NCBI GenBank assembly: GCA_018136815.1
Contig: CM030938.1
Coordinates: 5,294,749-5,358,748 of the forward strand
Length of the DNA: 64,000 bases
Origin: Isochrysis galbana
Taxonomy: Eukaryota; Haptophyta; Isochrysidales; Isochrysidaceae
Reading direction: 5' to 3'
The translations under genes and the position numbers were made by a program. How positions within the stretch are numbered: the stretch's first letter is position 1; the number at the start of each line of letters is the position of its first letter. Below are positions 44,832 through 56,000 of the stretch, in pieces. The notes under the pieces are model-generated. The model was not told the origin of the DNA, ran no database searches, and saw only the letters and a program-made list of their open reading frames with translations.

Positions 44832-45390
44832 GAGTCCCCACAGGGAGGGGAAGAAACCCTGAGGGAAAGGAGACCAAATGAAGGCAAGCCGCCTTTGTCC
44901 AGGGCGATTCTCCCTTTTTGGATAGCGTATTCGTCAGCCAAGGGGAATTCCATGTATTTCGGGCCTTTATATCCGTTTTCCCATCTAGCCGGGGCGTGAT
45001 AAGTGATAATAGGGAGATCGGAAGGATGAGGAGGCGGCGGAAGGGAAAGGGATTTTGAAGAGCGGCGAAGCAGGGGTAGTAGTAGTACCTAGACCGATAC
45101 AGCGGTGTAGCCCCGAATCTTCAAGAAGTTTTAGTTCCTATGATGTTTAAGACCTAGAAACTTTGTAGTACCATGGCACAAGCAAAATCCTGCGGCCTCT
45201 GCGCAAGCAGAACGTATGAGCCATGGGCCGAGCGCAACGACGCCTAGAAATAACGATGCCCTACTGACAGTTACATCAGATTCGAACCCCGGCGTCGAGC
45301 ACCCTCGTTGTGGCCAGCCCGAAAGCGGTGCTGCCTTGCTGATCCAGTGTGAGAATGATTTGGATGGTAGTAGCAGCAACTCTTGCGAGC
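44832..45390. other. intergenic, no gene seen
   Basis: Downstream flanks of two converging genes. Nothing coding or repeated was recognised. Confidence 0.4.
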
Positions 45391-46324
45391 TCACAAATTG
45401 CCTACCACATCCAGTGTGCCCTCTTCCCGGCTCTCCACCTCCTCCGCTGCCCTCGCTGCCGCTTTCTCTGCTTTCTCCCGCTTATCTTGGGATCCTCCCG
45501 GCCCACCGACGGGCCCTCGTGCAGCATATACCTCGAGGGGGATGTAAGCAGGCACGCCTCTGGCGTTGGTTTCAGTTGGATGTAAGTTCACCTCCCGCTG
45601 ATTGTGGATCTTGAGTAAGTTTTTCTGCATCTGAATCGCTTTTCTATAACGTAGCAGGGGCCTTGGAGTGCGCATTATGTAGTCATCTATACCGTGTGGC
45701 AGTGCCTTCACCTGAGGGATGCGCGCAAGGGCAGAGGTGGTCATCACAGACAGCGGTTCCACAACCAAATGCAATGTGCAAATGGGATGGCATTGCGGTA
45801 ATCAGCTGCTGACGTGTCTCCAGCAGCTCTGACTAGAAGCGGAGTTACTCCCAAGCGCGGCTTGCCTGTTTGATAACCGAGGCAACTACCCTGAACTGAA
45901 GAAAGCGATTGTATGTCTCCGACCAGAATCGCTTATTCTGGATGTTGGGTTTCCAGGTGCGGCGGTTCCTAAAATTTTCATGCGTTCATTCGGTGAGCAG
46001 GTGACTTGATCAGGTAATTTGAGATCGGGCGCGAGGCAGAGGAAGGTTGGATGTGTGGGCGGGTCAGGCGTGGGCTGTGCCTGCATCGCCTCACTTGATC
46101 TCTGAGAAAGACACGCGGTTGCCAAACTGGATGAGCTTGCCGCCATACAGCCCGCGGGCACCGCGCTTCATGAGGTTCGCCACCTTCTCTGGATCACGTG
46201 GCTTGAGCTTGCTCTGGACACTCTGCCTGAGGCGGGTGGCCATCGTGCGGATCGAGCCGCTGAGTAGCGCGCCGCCGCTTGGCCCGCTGCTCCGACCGAG
46301 CAGTTGGCGTAGTGCGGTGAACAT
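45391..46324 (-). CDS. MRPL28: mitochondrial ribosomal protein bL28m
   Basis: Exon 1 46324-46095 and exon 2 45968-45890 are joined by an intron gtgagg...ttttag (phase 2). The product reads RGLYGGKLIQFGNRVSFSEI, then NRRTWKPNIQNKRFWSETYN, the diagnostic L28 core. The third exon (to 45391) carries MTTSALARIP, HGIDDYIMRTPRPLLRYRKA, equivalent to the L28 VTTSAL...GGLDEYLL segment. It then adds an Ala/Glu-rich tail, so the protein is longer than bacterial L28, as mitochondrial forms are. The N-terminus MFTALRQLLGRSSG is presequence-like. The exon 2/3 junction is not resolved: exon 2 can end FLQFR/gtagtt, but no AG acceptor precedes MTTSAL in the needed frame between about 45810 and 45745. Identity is firm; structure is provisional. 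Confidence 0.85.
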
Positions 46325-46628
46325 CGGCGTGAGCGCCGCGTGCGGCGCTGCGCCCGGCGGCCAGGGCGTGTGGCAAACTGCCCCCCCTCCCGATATCTAC
46401 AAGGGAGGTAGCAGATAAAAGAAAAAAAGAAAAAAAAACAAAATCAACGGACGGCGTCACTTGCACTTCGAAAAAACTCTTGAAGGTGCCAGCTATGTAC
46501 AAGTACAAGCTTCTACACTATCACTCACTGTGACCTCGCCGACATCGCCCCTTCCCCCGCATTCACTCCCCTCTACGCTTCCACCCGTCGTTGCCTTTTT
46601 CTTCGGTCTTCGGTTTCCGGGTTAGGAC

Positions 46629-46676
46629 GGTTAGGGTTAGGGTTAGGGTTAGTGGTACTAAGGCTCAGTTGTTTTA
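46629..46676 (+). repeat. interstitial telomere-like repeat joined to a family-A fragment
   Basis: Four perfect GGTTAG units (46629-46652), preceded by the imperfect GGTTAGGAC. They run straight into TGGTACTAAGGCTCAGTTG, the reverse-oriented end of family A. Confidence 0.8.
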
Positions 46677-47139
46677 TAACAGATAACAGACGCCGAAGCG
46701 GACGGCCTAATGGAGACGCCCCTCGACAGCACCCTTACCGCCAAGGAATAGGCCCCGTAATAACCATCGTGGACGCAGCCCTTATTCCCGCCCCAAGAAA
46801 CAGCCCTGGAGAGAGACGACACACACGGCTACAACCTGTCACTCGGTACTCCGTCCGCCCCAAAAACCAGAGCAGCCAAAAGCCAAACGGAAAACGAAAG
46901 GCTTGCCCGGACCACGCCCACGCCCACAGAGCCGGGCTCAAGGTAGCGCACCTGGGCCGGACCCCGGAAACCGAAGACAAAGGAAAGAAGGAAGAAGGGG
47001 GAAGGTGATGAAGGTGGAGGGAAGGGAAATAAATAAGGGCGATGGCGGTAGTAGAGTAAACAATGCCAGTGCCCGGTCTGTAGTAGTAGCTGTAGTAGTA
47101 GTAGACGTTAGCGTTAGCTCTGAATCTTCGGATGTTTTT

Positions 47140-47312
47140 TTTGAGTGCTTAGGGACCGCGCCTCATCCGCAACGGAGCCCCTACCCCGGGATGGAGATGG
47201 GGGTGTGCGGGTGTGCGCGGTTGGCGCATGGCTCGTCTGGTGTATGTGACGAGGGATGCTGGCCACCAAGATGTCCTACGAGCTACGACTCTACTCTATA
47301 AGTTCTAACGTC
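47140..47312 (+). repeat. dispersed repeat family B, copy
   Basis: GTGCTTAGGGACCGCGCCTC ... GGTTGGCGCATGGCTCGTCT ... TAAGTTCTAACG. The order matches the 20455-20625 and 38165-38365 copies, and it ends at the same TTCTAACG boundary. Confidence 0.7.
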
Positions 47313-47565
47313 CACCACGCCCTCACACAGGACCATAACCTGATGAGAGGTCCCAGGGAGAAAGACGAGACTCGGGGTTTGGGCGCGAAAAAGGGCCGGG
47401 GCTAGACCTTCCCCCCCCGCGGACGGAGTCGGCACCCCGTGGAACCTCTCAAAAGAAAGGTAAAAACACGGGGAAGAGAAGAGAAGAGAGAGAGAGGAGA
47501 GGAGAGAGAGGGCTGAGCGTCCGTCCCCTCTTCTCGTTCTCGAGGCGGAAAGCGAGCTCGAGGGG

Positions 47566-48891
47566 ATGGCGCCGCCCGAGGTGCTGCTGCTCGACGGGAG
47601 CCTAGCGGGCGAGGCGAATGTGACGCGCGGCGTCTACCGACTCTCTACCCGCCGCGCCAACGGCAGGCCCGTGTGGAAGCAGGTAGCGCCAACAGACCAG
47701 ACTGTCCGATGGATCGTGTTCGGTGGCTCCAGCTGGTTTGTCATGAAGCTCGGCACATGGCAAGGAAGTCTGCGGCTGCAGGATGCGCGGTGCGCCAGTC
47801 CAAACCGTAGCCTGCAGATCTGGGAGGCACACGATGGATCCGGCCGCTGGATCCCACAGGCGGGCCTTTCATGCCGCGTAGCGACTGCAGGGGAGGCACA
47901 GCAGCAAGACCCGTGTGGCCACATTGAGGAGGCTGCGCCGGTGGCGCTCTTGATCGAGGGCGGCGGCAGCCTTGAGCCTGAAGCAGCCTCATGCCGCGGT
48001 TGGTATCGACTTGTCGAGGGCCTCACTGTTAAGGAAAAACCGGTTTGGAAGCATGATTTACTCATGGACCGCTGGTTGGCGTTTGATGGTGGAGGGTGGA
48101 TGTGCCAGGAGAAGGCAGATCTCGGCAAGGCAGTTGGCTATCTGCAGTTGGCTGACGAGACCTGCAAAAGCCCCCATCACAGTATTCGCTCATGGCAGGC
48201 AGTGTGCAGCAGTCGCACCTGGGTCGAAGAACCTACCATTCTGTGCAGACCTGGGTCTACACGACAGCTCGAAGAGGCTATGTGTAAGATTAGAGAGGCG
48301 CTGCGTGTCGAGCTGGCGGACTCCCCGCCCCCGCCTGTGCTGCGCCTGCTATGCGAAGACTGTCTCTTTAGCAATATAGCTGCTATGTGCCTCGGTTACT
48401 ACCGTCTATGCTCCAATCTCCTTGTGAATGGCCGGCCCGCTTGGCGGCATGATGCGCCCGAAGACAACCTCTACCTTGCTTATGATGGTCTTCGCTCATG
48501 GTTCGTGCAGCCGCGTACCAAGCTTGGCCACTCCGATGGCGTTATGCTCATTTGCGGGGACAATCACATGGGGGCTGGCTCACACCCTCTCTGCTGCGCC
48601 GGAGCCACTTGGTTCGTGGACGGCTCGAACGGTTGGGAGCCACATCCGAGGATATCGTGCGAGCAACCGGCCACTCTTGGTCTTCCCAGTCTTGCACCTG
48701 CGGCTGTGAGGCGTCGTGGCAAATGGCCGACACCGGCCCTCCGCCTGGCAACGGTGCATGAGCGATACGAGGAAAACGCTGATGCTGGCTTCACCGTACA
48801 TGCAAGCGAGCGACGGATGGTTTCCATTGTGCCTTGCCTCCCCCAAACAGAGGTGATGCCATCTGCTTTACATGCAAGGAGAAAGTGTTGA
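47566..48891 (+). CDS. protein of three ~120-residue Trp/Gly-rich repeats
   Basis: Intronless, 441 residues from a good ATG (gggATGG). Three tandem domains begin near residues 3, 124 and 260. Each has a Y-R-L strand, a K/NGRPVW-type turn, a WxxFDG strand, an LG...G strand and a closing W...P...C. Examples: GVYRLSTRRANGRPVWKQ, GWYRLVEGLTVKEKPVWKHD, GYYRLCSNLLVNGRPAWRHD. The pattern recalls an uncharacterised small beta-rich domain (GxYxL...VNGRPVW...W.L..S..G.WWI) that I associate with haptophyte and dinoflagellate proteins. The third copy has extra cysteines (LLCEDC, PLCCAG). There is no signal peptide or TM helix. Function unknown; a binding or lectin-like role is only a guess. Confidence 0.75.
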   Translation: MAPPEVLLLDGSLAGEANVTRGVYRLSTRRANGRPVWKQVAPTDQTVRWIVFGGSSWFVMKLGTWQGSLRLQDARCASPNRSLQIWEAHDGSGRWIPQAGLSCRVATAGEAQQQDPCGHIEEAAPVALLIEGGGSLEPEAASCRGWYRLVEGLTVKEKPVWKHDLLMDRWLAFDGGGWMCQEKADLGKAVGYLQLADETCKSPHHSIRSWQAVCSSRTWVEEPTILCRPGSTRQLEEAMCKIREALRVELADSPPPPVLRLLCEDCLFSNIAAMCLGYYRLCSNLLVNGRPAWRHDAPEDNLYLAYDGLRSWFVQPRTKLGHSDGVMLICGDNHMGAGSHPLCCAGATWFVDGSNGWEPHPRISCEQPATLGLPSLAPAAVRRRGKWPTPALRLATVHERYEENADAGFTVHASERRMVSIVPCLPQTEVMPSALHARRKC

Positions 48892-50092
48892 AGCGACATC
48901 GAATATGATCCTCGAAACTATCTTTAAAATATAGGATCATGGAGCGCGCGTCGCTCCCCTCCTCTCCTGCCCCCCTTTCCCTCTCTCGCACTGCTCTTCC
49001 CCCGGGCTTCGTTCCTCGCTGTGGGCTGTGTGTGTGTGTGGGGGGTTGCGGGTAGGAGGAGCGTCTCCATACCATGCGACGCGCTCTATTTTTAGAACAT
49101 GTCTTTCCCTTCGGCACCCCCCGCTTTCCTCTCTCCCTCTTCCGTCCGCCCCACGCGTGCAGTTCCAGCCGGGATCCCTTCCTTCCTTTTCTTTCATGCG
49201 ACCCCAGCGCTTCGCGGTTCCCTTGTTTCCTTGGCCGGCGAGGTTCGGAGTTTCCCGCGCTCGCCGCTCCCTCCGCCCCTCCAGCACCCGGTTCCTTCCC
49301 CACTCCATTAGTTTTCCACTCGTTCCTAGAGTTCCCGCGCCCCTTCCCTTCCGTCGTTCTTCCCAGACCAAAAGCGTTCAATTATCCCCATCCCTGCTAA
49401 CACCTTTCGTTGTCATCTGGAGGTTACTTGACTCAACCTGACACTTCACATGTTGAAACACACACGTGGTCTGACTCCATTCAGAGGCTGCAACCTCAGG
49501 TTTGGTTGTTTTTTTAAAGGGAACCTCAAGTTGCATCCTCTTCACTCGATTTGGGGCAGGGTCGATATCTCGTTGAAATTCACGTCTCACACCAAGGAGC
49601 ACGGATGAGTGTATGTCCACACCAAAGAGCACCGACCGCGTAAAAGCAGACAACAAGTTTCGTCACATGTACGTACCGAAGACTTTTTTGGCGGGGGGGG
49701 GGGGGGGGGGGCAGACCGCAGGCCGGATTCTTCTCGCGGTCTCTCGGTAGAGCTCACCCGCGGGATCTTATTTATGATGATGTATCAAAAATGCCTCAAC
49801 TCCCCGCCCACATGCAAAAGTGCCAAAACGAGTTTTTGGTGGTCCTAAAAAAACCACTCAATACAGTCACAAACGTAGTGTTTAAAAAAGGCGCGTGTGC
49901 CACTGCAACTGCCCTGACTGCCGATAGCACTGAGGCTGCCCCAATGAAGGGCGTTGGCTTGTAACCGAAGTGTGCCGGCGTTAGCCCCAGCGCCTTGCCC
50001 GAAATGTAGTAGTAGTAATGGTAAGGCGAGGAATTGCGTACGATATCTTGTATGAGATGGAATACAAGGAAGTTGGACGAGTAGTTCCGATA
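48892..50092. other. intergenic with repeat family G and poly-G tract
   Basis: 49070-49250 is a family-G copy. 49693-49712 is a run of about 20 G. 49500-49545 (GGGAACCTCAAGTTGCATCC) resembles 60607-60632 (GGGAACCTCGAGTTGCACCC), a further short shared segment. No gene seen. Confidence 0.45.
49070..49250 (+). repeat. dispersed repeat family G, copy 2
   Basis: GACGCGCTCTATTTTTAGAA, CCAGCCGGGATCCCTTCCTT and GCGCTTCGCGGTTCCCTTGT, in the same order as the reverse complement of 4215-4420. Confidence 0.6.
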
Positions 50093-53000
50093 CTATGCCA
50101 CATCATCGTCTCCCATCGCCTCCACGATGCGCAAATAGAGCTGAAACTCACCATTCTCTCGCGCTCCCTTTGCCACAACTGCCGCCAAAGAAAAAAATCC
50201 TTGAAGCAACGGCCCGTCTTTTGGCAGCCACATTGCATGCTCAGCATCCTTGAAAGTTGATGATTGTCCGTGCTGAAGAGTGGATTCTAGCGATCCGGTG
50301 CGCCTTGCAACATGGGGGTCGCGCAATGACCTATCGTGGAGAGCCGCGACGTGGAATTGATCAGGCCCGAGGAGCAGCTCGCTACTCAACAAACGAAGAG
50401 CAGCGCTGCCAGCCCAAATGCTGTCTATGTTGGCTGCCGAATGAGAAGTTGAATGACCGTTGTCCCCCCCCCTCTCTTTCGCAACATCAGATGGCCCAAT
50501 TCTTGTCGTGGCGCTAGGATATTGCCTTCCTAGATCTCGCGTTTCTTGACCAGCCTCACCCTTTGATTGCGACGCGGGGTTGACAGATCCATCGAAACAA
50601 TAAGAGCTTCTGTCGGCCCCGCGTGTACTTGAATGTAGCGACAAGAGGGCATCTTGCAGTTCATCTGCCACTCTTTCTGGTGATATGATCCCAACATTTA
50701 CCAACGCGCGAAGAGCTTCCGTGGTCACCGTAAGCCACTGCGACGGTGACGTATTACGATGATCTCCACTAACATCACCTAAACTATCGGAAGTCTGCAG
50801 GTTGAGGAAATCATTGCAGCATCTTGTCATGCCGACGTATTGAGGAGGAGGTTCTGGAGCACGCATGGCCACACGATAAAGCATTGCACGAAGCCACACA
50901 GCTCCGATTTCATGATCAATCGCGTGGAGAGCGGATAGGGCAAGCAGCGGCCAGACAAGCACGTAGAGCTTGTTTGATGCTTCAGCCTCCGAAGCCGTGG
51001 GTGAAATCGCATGGCTCACATGGTGGTCCATCCTGATGCTTTCGTTCAGACGCGATGTGAGCCCTTTCTTCACTTTCGTCTTCAAAGCAACCTCAATTGA
51101 AGGAGGGCTCCACCAACGAATAGCGTTCGAGTTGATCTCGTAGCTGGAATCTGAGTCGGTGTGGCGACGAGTTTCGACCACGTGACCATAGATACCGTTA
51201 TCCACGTGAACGAGCTCATTATATGCAGCCAAAGGCGTTACATTAAAAGCTGTGTGTGTTGGCGGAGTAACAATCGAAGAAGCATATGAAGACCAACACT
51301 GCTCACCAGACCCGCCTCTTGCTCCGCCTATGGCTTTGTCGGCAGAAAGAGTGTGTCTGCATGCTGATTCTATCGATCGCGGTACCGTACCAACTGACGA
51401 GGCTTGAGAGGGGCTTCGCCTCGAGATACACGAGCACGGTTTTGATACACCTCGCCCAAAAGCCGCCTCCTCCCATGCCGTCAATGAGATTTCCACCACC
51501 AAGGTGCCTACGTCTTGAATGGCATGAGCCAGTTTGGCTGAACGGATGCCCTGATGCAGATTTACGGCAGCTTCAAGCCTGCCCAGGCAGCGGAGAAGGT
51601 GAGCGGGGCGAGCAGGGTCGCGCGCAGACCGTGGAAGCAGGTCCATCGGAATAGAGTCGAGCATTCGCGCAGCCAAAGACGACTGATCTTTGAGATCGAG
51701 TGGTGAGGAATTCGCTTGTGAAGCATGCCCTGGTGAATCATCGAGACAGGACGCAACTTGCGTGTCACTCGCAGCCTCTAGACAGGCAGCCACCTCCCAC
51801 ATTGCAGAGATGAGTTCTATGGAAAAGTGGGCGTTTCTACATGCATTCTCGGACCTGACCTCACCGCAGCTCCTTGCCTCGACGCCCTGGGAGGAGATCA
51901 CAACCGGTGCGGTCGCATCACTTACACCAATATGTGCCAGCGTGCGATCCCTATACCCCGTCTCAATTGACGAGCCTTGGGCGGCTCTGGGAGGCTCATC
52001 TGCAATGAAGACGAGCTCTCTTCGCAGATGGCCTCGAGAGCACGAATCAGATTCTTGCGCCAGTAAACTGTTGGCGGGCGGAGTTTTGTCAGCACTTTGC
52101 GGCTGGTTGGAAGAATGACTGCGAGCAGTACCGTCATTGCAACAAGAATCCGTTCCACGGAGAGGCGTGATCACACTGGAGGCGGAAGGAGGATTTTGTC
52201 CAGCCATGGCCGACAGCGGCTCGAGGCCACTAGCTTGAGCACACGTAGCTTGACGGGGCGAGAGCGGGTGCTGGCAGTCCTTCGGTGACAAGGGACCGCC
52301 GACCGGAGAAAAGGGGCCGCGTGATGCGAATCCCGCCGCTTCACGCATGCTTTCGGCGACAGCGAAGGAGATCAAAGGAGCTATCTCACACACGGCATGA
52401 GTGATAATTCCTTCAGCGTCGGACTTGGGGGTGAGCAAGCGAAGCGAAGACTCAAGCCGTGAGACAGCAGCGGCTTGCGCTTCCGCGACGGCCGCTGAAA
52501 AGCGAGCGAGCACCGGTCCGCTGGTCGGACCAAGGCAGCGAGAATCTACGGCATTGGAAACGCCAAGAGGCTGGTGCCCTCGGTTGCATGACACGAGTGT
52601 GATCGAGGCGTCAGCGCATACTGCCTGAAGGATCGGCTCAAGAAGCGCATTTGCTATGCCAAAAAGCTGTCGGTGCTGCCGCCAAAAAGGCGCTCGGCTT
52701 AGAGCAAGCAATTGCGATGATAGGGCGCTATTCCCCCCCCCCGGGTGGTCAGCAACGCCGCCCCATCCGCCGCGGCCTGGCATGCCAGCGTGCCCGGAAC
52801 CCAGCCGCTCTTCGAGGTTGCTTAGGCACGAGGAACGAACCGGTGTTCTGGGGCCCATCAACGGCGATGGCGGCTCGCCCCGTCGGCCGCCCGTGTGGCT
52901 GCACTCATTGAATTGATAAGCGGAGCCCGGAGACACGCAGATCGTGCTAGAGATGCAGGCCTTGGCAGGGGCAGCCATGGATGACACGGAAGAACACGGT

Positions 53001-56000
53001 ATGGTAATCGAGGTAGGTGTTATTTTGCGGGAAGAGCGGCTACCAGTCGTCGTCGACATGTTGCGACTTATACCGTGATTGTCTGTAGGCGCGAAGCTGC
53101 CGTTGGCTGGTGCAGCTACTGTGGCTACAAAAGCCTTCAAGAGTTTTGAGAGCAAAGGGAGTGGCGCAGGCAAGAGTGGCTCGCCCAGCCACTGCGAATT
53201 GAGCTCTTCGATTGCGCGACGATGCGTCGCCGACTCGAATGATAGGGATAGAGGCGTAAGAGGTGCTTGAAAAGTTGCCCTCGCATCGTTTCCAGGCACA
53301 ATTAGTGACATCGTCCTTTCCTTCTCAAGCGACACCTCCCTGGCGAGGACATCTTTAGACTTCACGGGGTCTTCGCATGGAGCAGCAGTCTCCCGTGCAC
53401 AGTCGTCACTGCCGCCGCCGCCTTTATCCTCTCCAATTGAGGTCATTGAAGGAGTGTCCACGGACATCCTACAGGTTCTCGTCTCATGCTGCGCGTCCCC
53501 AACGCCCGATGTGCTATCGGCCGCATAGGCGACTGCGGGCGCAGCCGGTGGCGAGGCTTGCCGAAGGCCGACACCGAGGAATGCAAGGAAAGATTGTAGT
53601 TGCACCAAGGTGCACAGCCGAGCACGGTCGATTTCTTGTGCTCCTGTCGTGCGAGCGGCAAGGCCTCCCGCCTTCGCATCGTTCCGTTCTCCTGAGCGTG
53701 AATCTACTCGTGGTTGTGCTTCAAGTGGAGCAAGCAGAACTGGCGATGAGGCAATGGCTTCAAGATCGGCCAACGCCGTGCGATACGGAGGCAAGTGGCG
53801 AGACACCGGGTCGTCGCGCGCCATCTGGAGGGAAATGACCAGGGCAAAGGTCGCTTTCATGTTAATGCAAGTGAGGCGCATAAGGTTAGTACGTGCTCTA
53901 TCTGGCAACTTAGTCGCAACTTCGAGGAAATTCGTGCGCGCAGCCGTAATTTGAGGGCCACATGCAAGCGTCGGCCAGTGGCTCGCAGTGAGTGGGGGCA
54001 AAGCGTCGTTGCAGCATACAGCACGGCAGTCTCGAAGGCCAGACTTTTGTCACCTTGGCGTACCTGAAGGAAACACATGATCCACGGCAAGCACAGTTGT
54101 AGCCGTCCGCGCTGTGCAGCTGCCCGTGCAATAGCGCAAATGTCGAGCCCCCCCCTTGGCGCGAGCGGCGAGGCCTCAGCAGCAGCGGCCCGCGTGTCGT
54201 CACCGAGGGCACGTGAATGCACCATAGCCCATTGCGGAGAAAAGAGTAGGAAGCCCAAGAACTTGGCCAAAACACAAGATCTAGCTGCCAGCTGCGCTTC
54301 ATCTGAGGCGGCAGGCACGCCAGCGGAGGGGGAGCTGGGGACACATTCAACGCTTTTTCTGTCGAGATCACCGAGTTGGGCTTCGTTTTTGACAAACTCG
54401 CCCTCCGAGCTGAGCGCAGACACCAACCCTTGAGTTGCCGGTTCGTTGTCTCGAGAGCCATCTTCGTGGCCGAGTGCGGCCTGCCAAAGGCGCGCTGCCC
54501 AATGAGTCGACAAGTGCGAAGCCAACGAGTGAGAGTCGAGTGCCTCAAGAAGGCGATACCTGAAACGATCGATTGGCGTTGATCCTCAAAGGTAGAATAT
54601 GTGTTTGGGGAGGTGCAGTAATGAACATGTCACGACGCCTATGCCACGACGCCACCACGCGAGAGCTTTGAGTCGGAAGCCCCGACGGGAAAACAGGTTG
54701 TGCGCGAACTCGAGCGCGGCAAGCATGTGTGGGGTCTTGATACTCACCAGAAGTACTCGGGCGTAGCTTCAGCAAAATACGTCGTACTCGTCGAGGTGGT
54801 GGCGTTGGACGGAGACCCGCTCTTTCCGCTCCCACTCTTGCCCCCCATGACATCACTACCACCGCCGCTCCCTTTGCCACCACCTTTGCCACCGCCACCC
54901 CTTGCGATTCCCACATTGTTCCCACTGGCAGTTCCGTTTGTCGCGCCCCTTCCGGCGTTCCGGCCTGCTGACAGTCTACGATTGAGAGCGAACATGCGAT
55001 TGTTGTCCACGTGTTGGGCAGCAGCCGCACCAAGTGGGGGCATCTCCGCGTCCAGAGCTAAACAACTACCAACCTATCGAGTACACGAACAGGGTTGCCG
55101 GGTGGGGGGTTCAGTGTCAATGCACGGCAAAGGCCAACTCACTCTCAAGGATGGTCTACCACTATGTGTTCGGCCATGCGAATGAGCAATTGATGCTTCA
55201 TGCGAGAAAAGGGTACAAAGTTCACCATCCTTTGTGTGAAGAGAAGAGAAAACCATCGCAAGTTCGAGTCGAGCAGTTCCGTGCGTAGCCTTGCAGCCGC
55301 ATCGGCAAGAGCGGGTGGATTGGCGGAAAGCGACGAGGACTGGCCATTAGGAAAATCGCGCTGCAGCGAAAGGAGGCTGTCGTAGAGCTTCTGCCGATTG
55401 CGCCAGAGGCGCTGCTCGGACATTGAGGAAATGGCGCGCGAAGAGGAAGGCTGCCAAGAGGCGTGCATACAGACGGGCGAAGGGGGCGCTGGTTGAGCGA
55501 TGTAGCAAGCAGCTTACTCGGCAATGTGATACAAAGCTTATTCAGGACGATCAATTCGTCAACAACTAGCTTAAAGCCCCGAAACCCTTCTCTGTCAAAG
55601 TCAGAGGCGTGCCCCTAGTGAGCGACTCACCGGCTCCGCTTCCCAATCCGAGGGCAACACAGGTGCTCTAAGGGGCCGACGTGCGGGTTTGGCAAGACGC
55701 TGAGATGTGACTTCAAGGCCTCGCCAGCCCATCTGCTGCGCTGCTGACGCTGCAGCGGACAGCCGCGGCGATGCGCCCAAGACATTAAGAGGAACGCCCG
55801 GCGAGAGGCAACTAAGGGCGTGGCCGAAACGATGGAGGAGGAGCGCGGAGTATGCGCATGCATCGGACAACTCAGTGCAATCTGCACTCGGAACGGAAAT
55901 CGGTGGGGTCGCACCGACTCCCGCGGTTGAGCTGTTGGTTGGACGAGGAAATTCATTCGATATTGGACGTCTTTGCTGTGGCCTCATGGGGTTGATGATC

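Larger units (their letters stand above)
46325..47565. other. intergenic with interstitial telomeric and family A/B repeats
   Basis: Contains the telomere-like array at 46629-46652, a family-A fragment joined to it, a family-B copy at 47140-47312 and a GAGA leader (47470-47510) in front of the next gene. No conserved coding region. Confidence 0.5.

Noticed and set aside
46629-46652. True chromosome end at the GGTTAG array
   Set aside because: Only four units, with normal genes continuing on both sides; it is interstitial.
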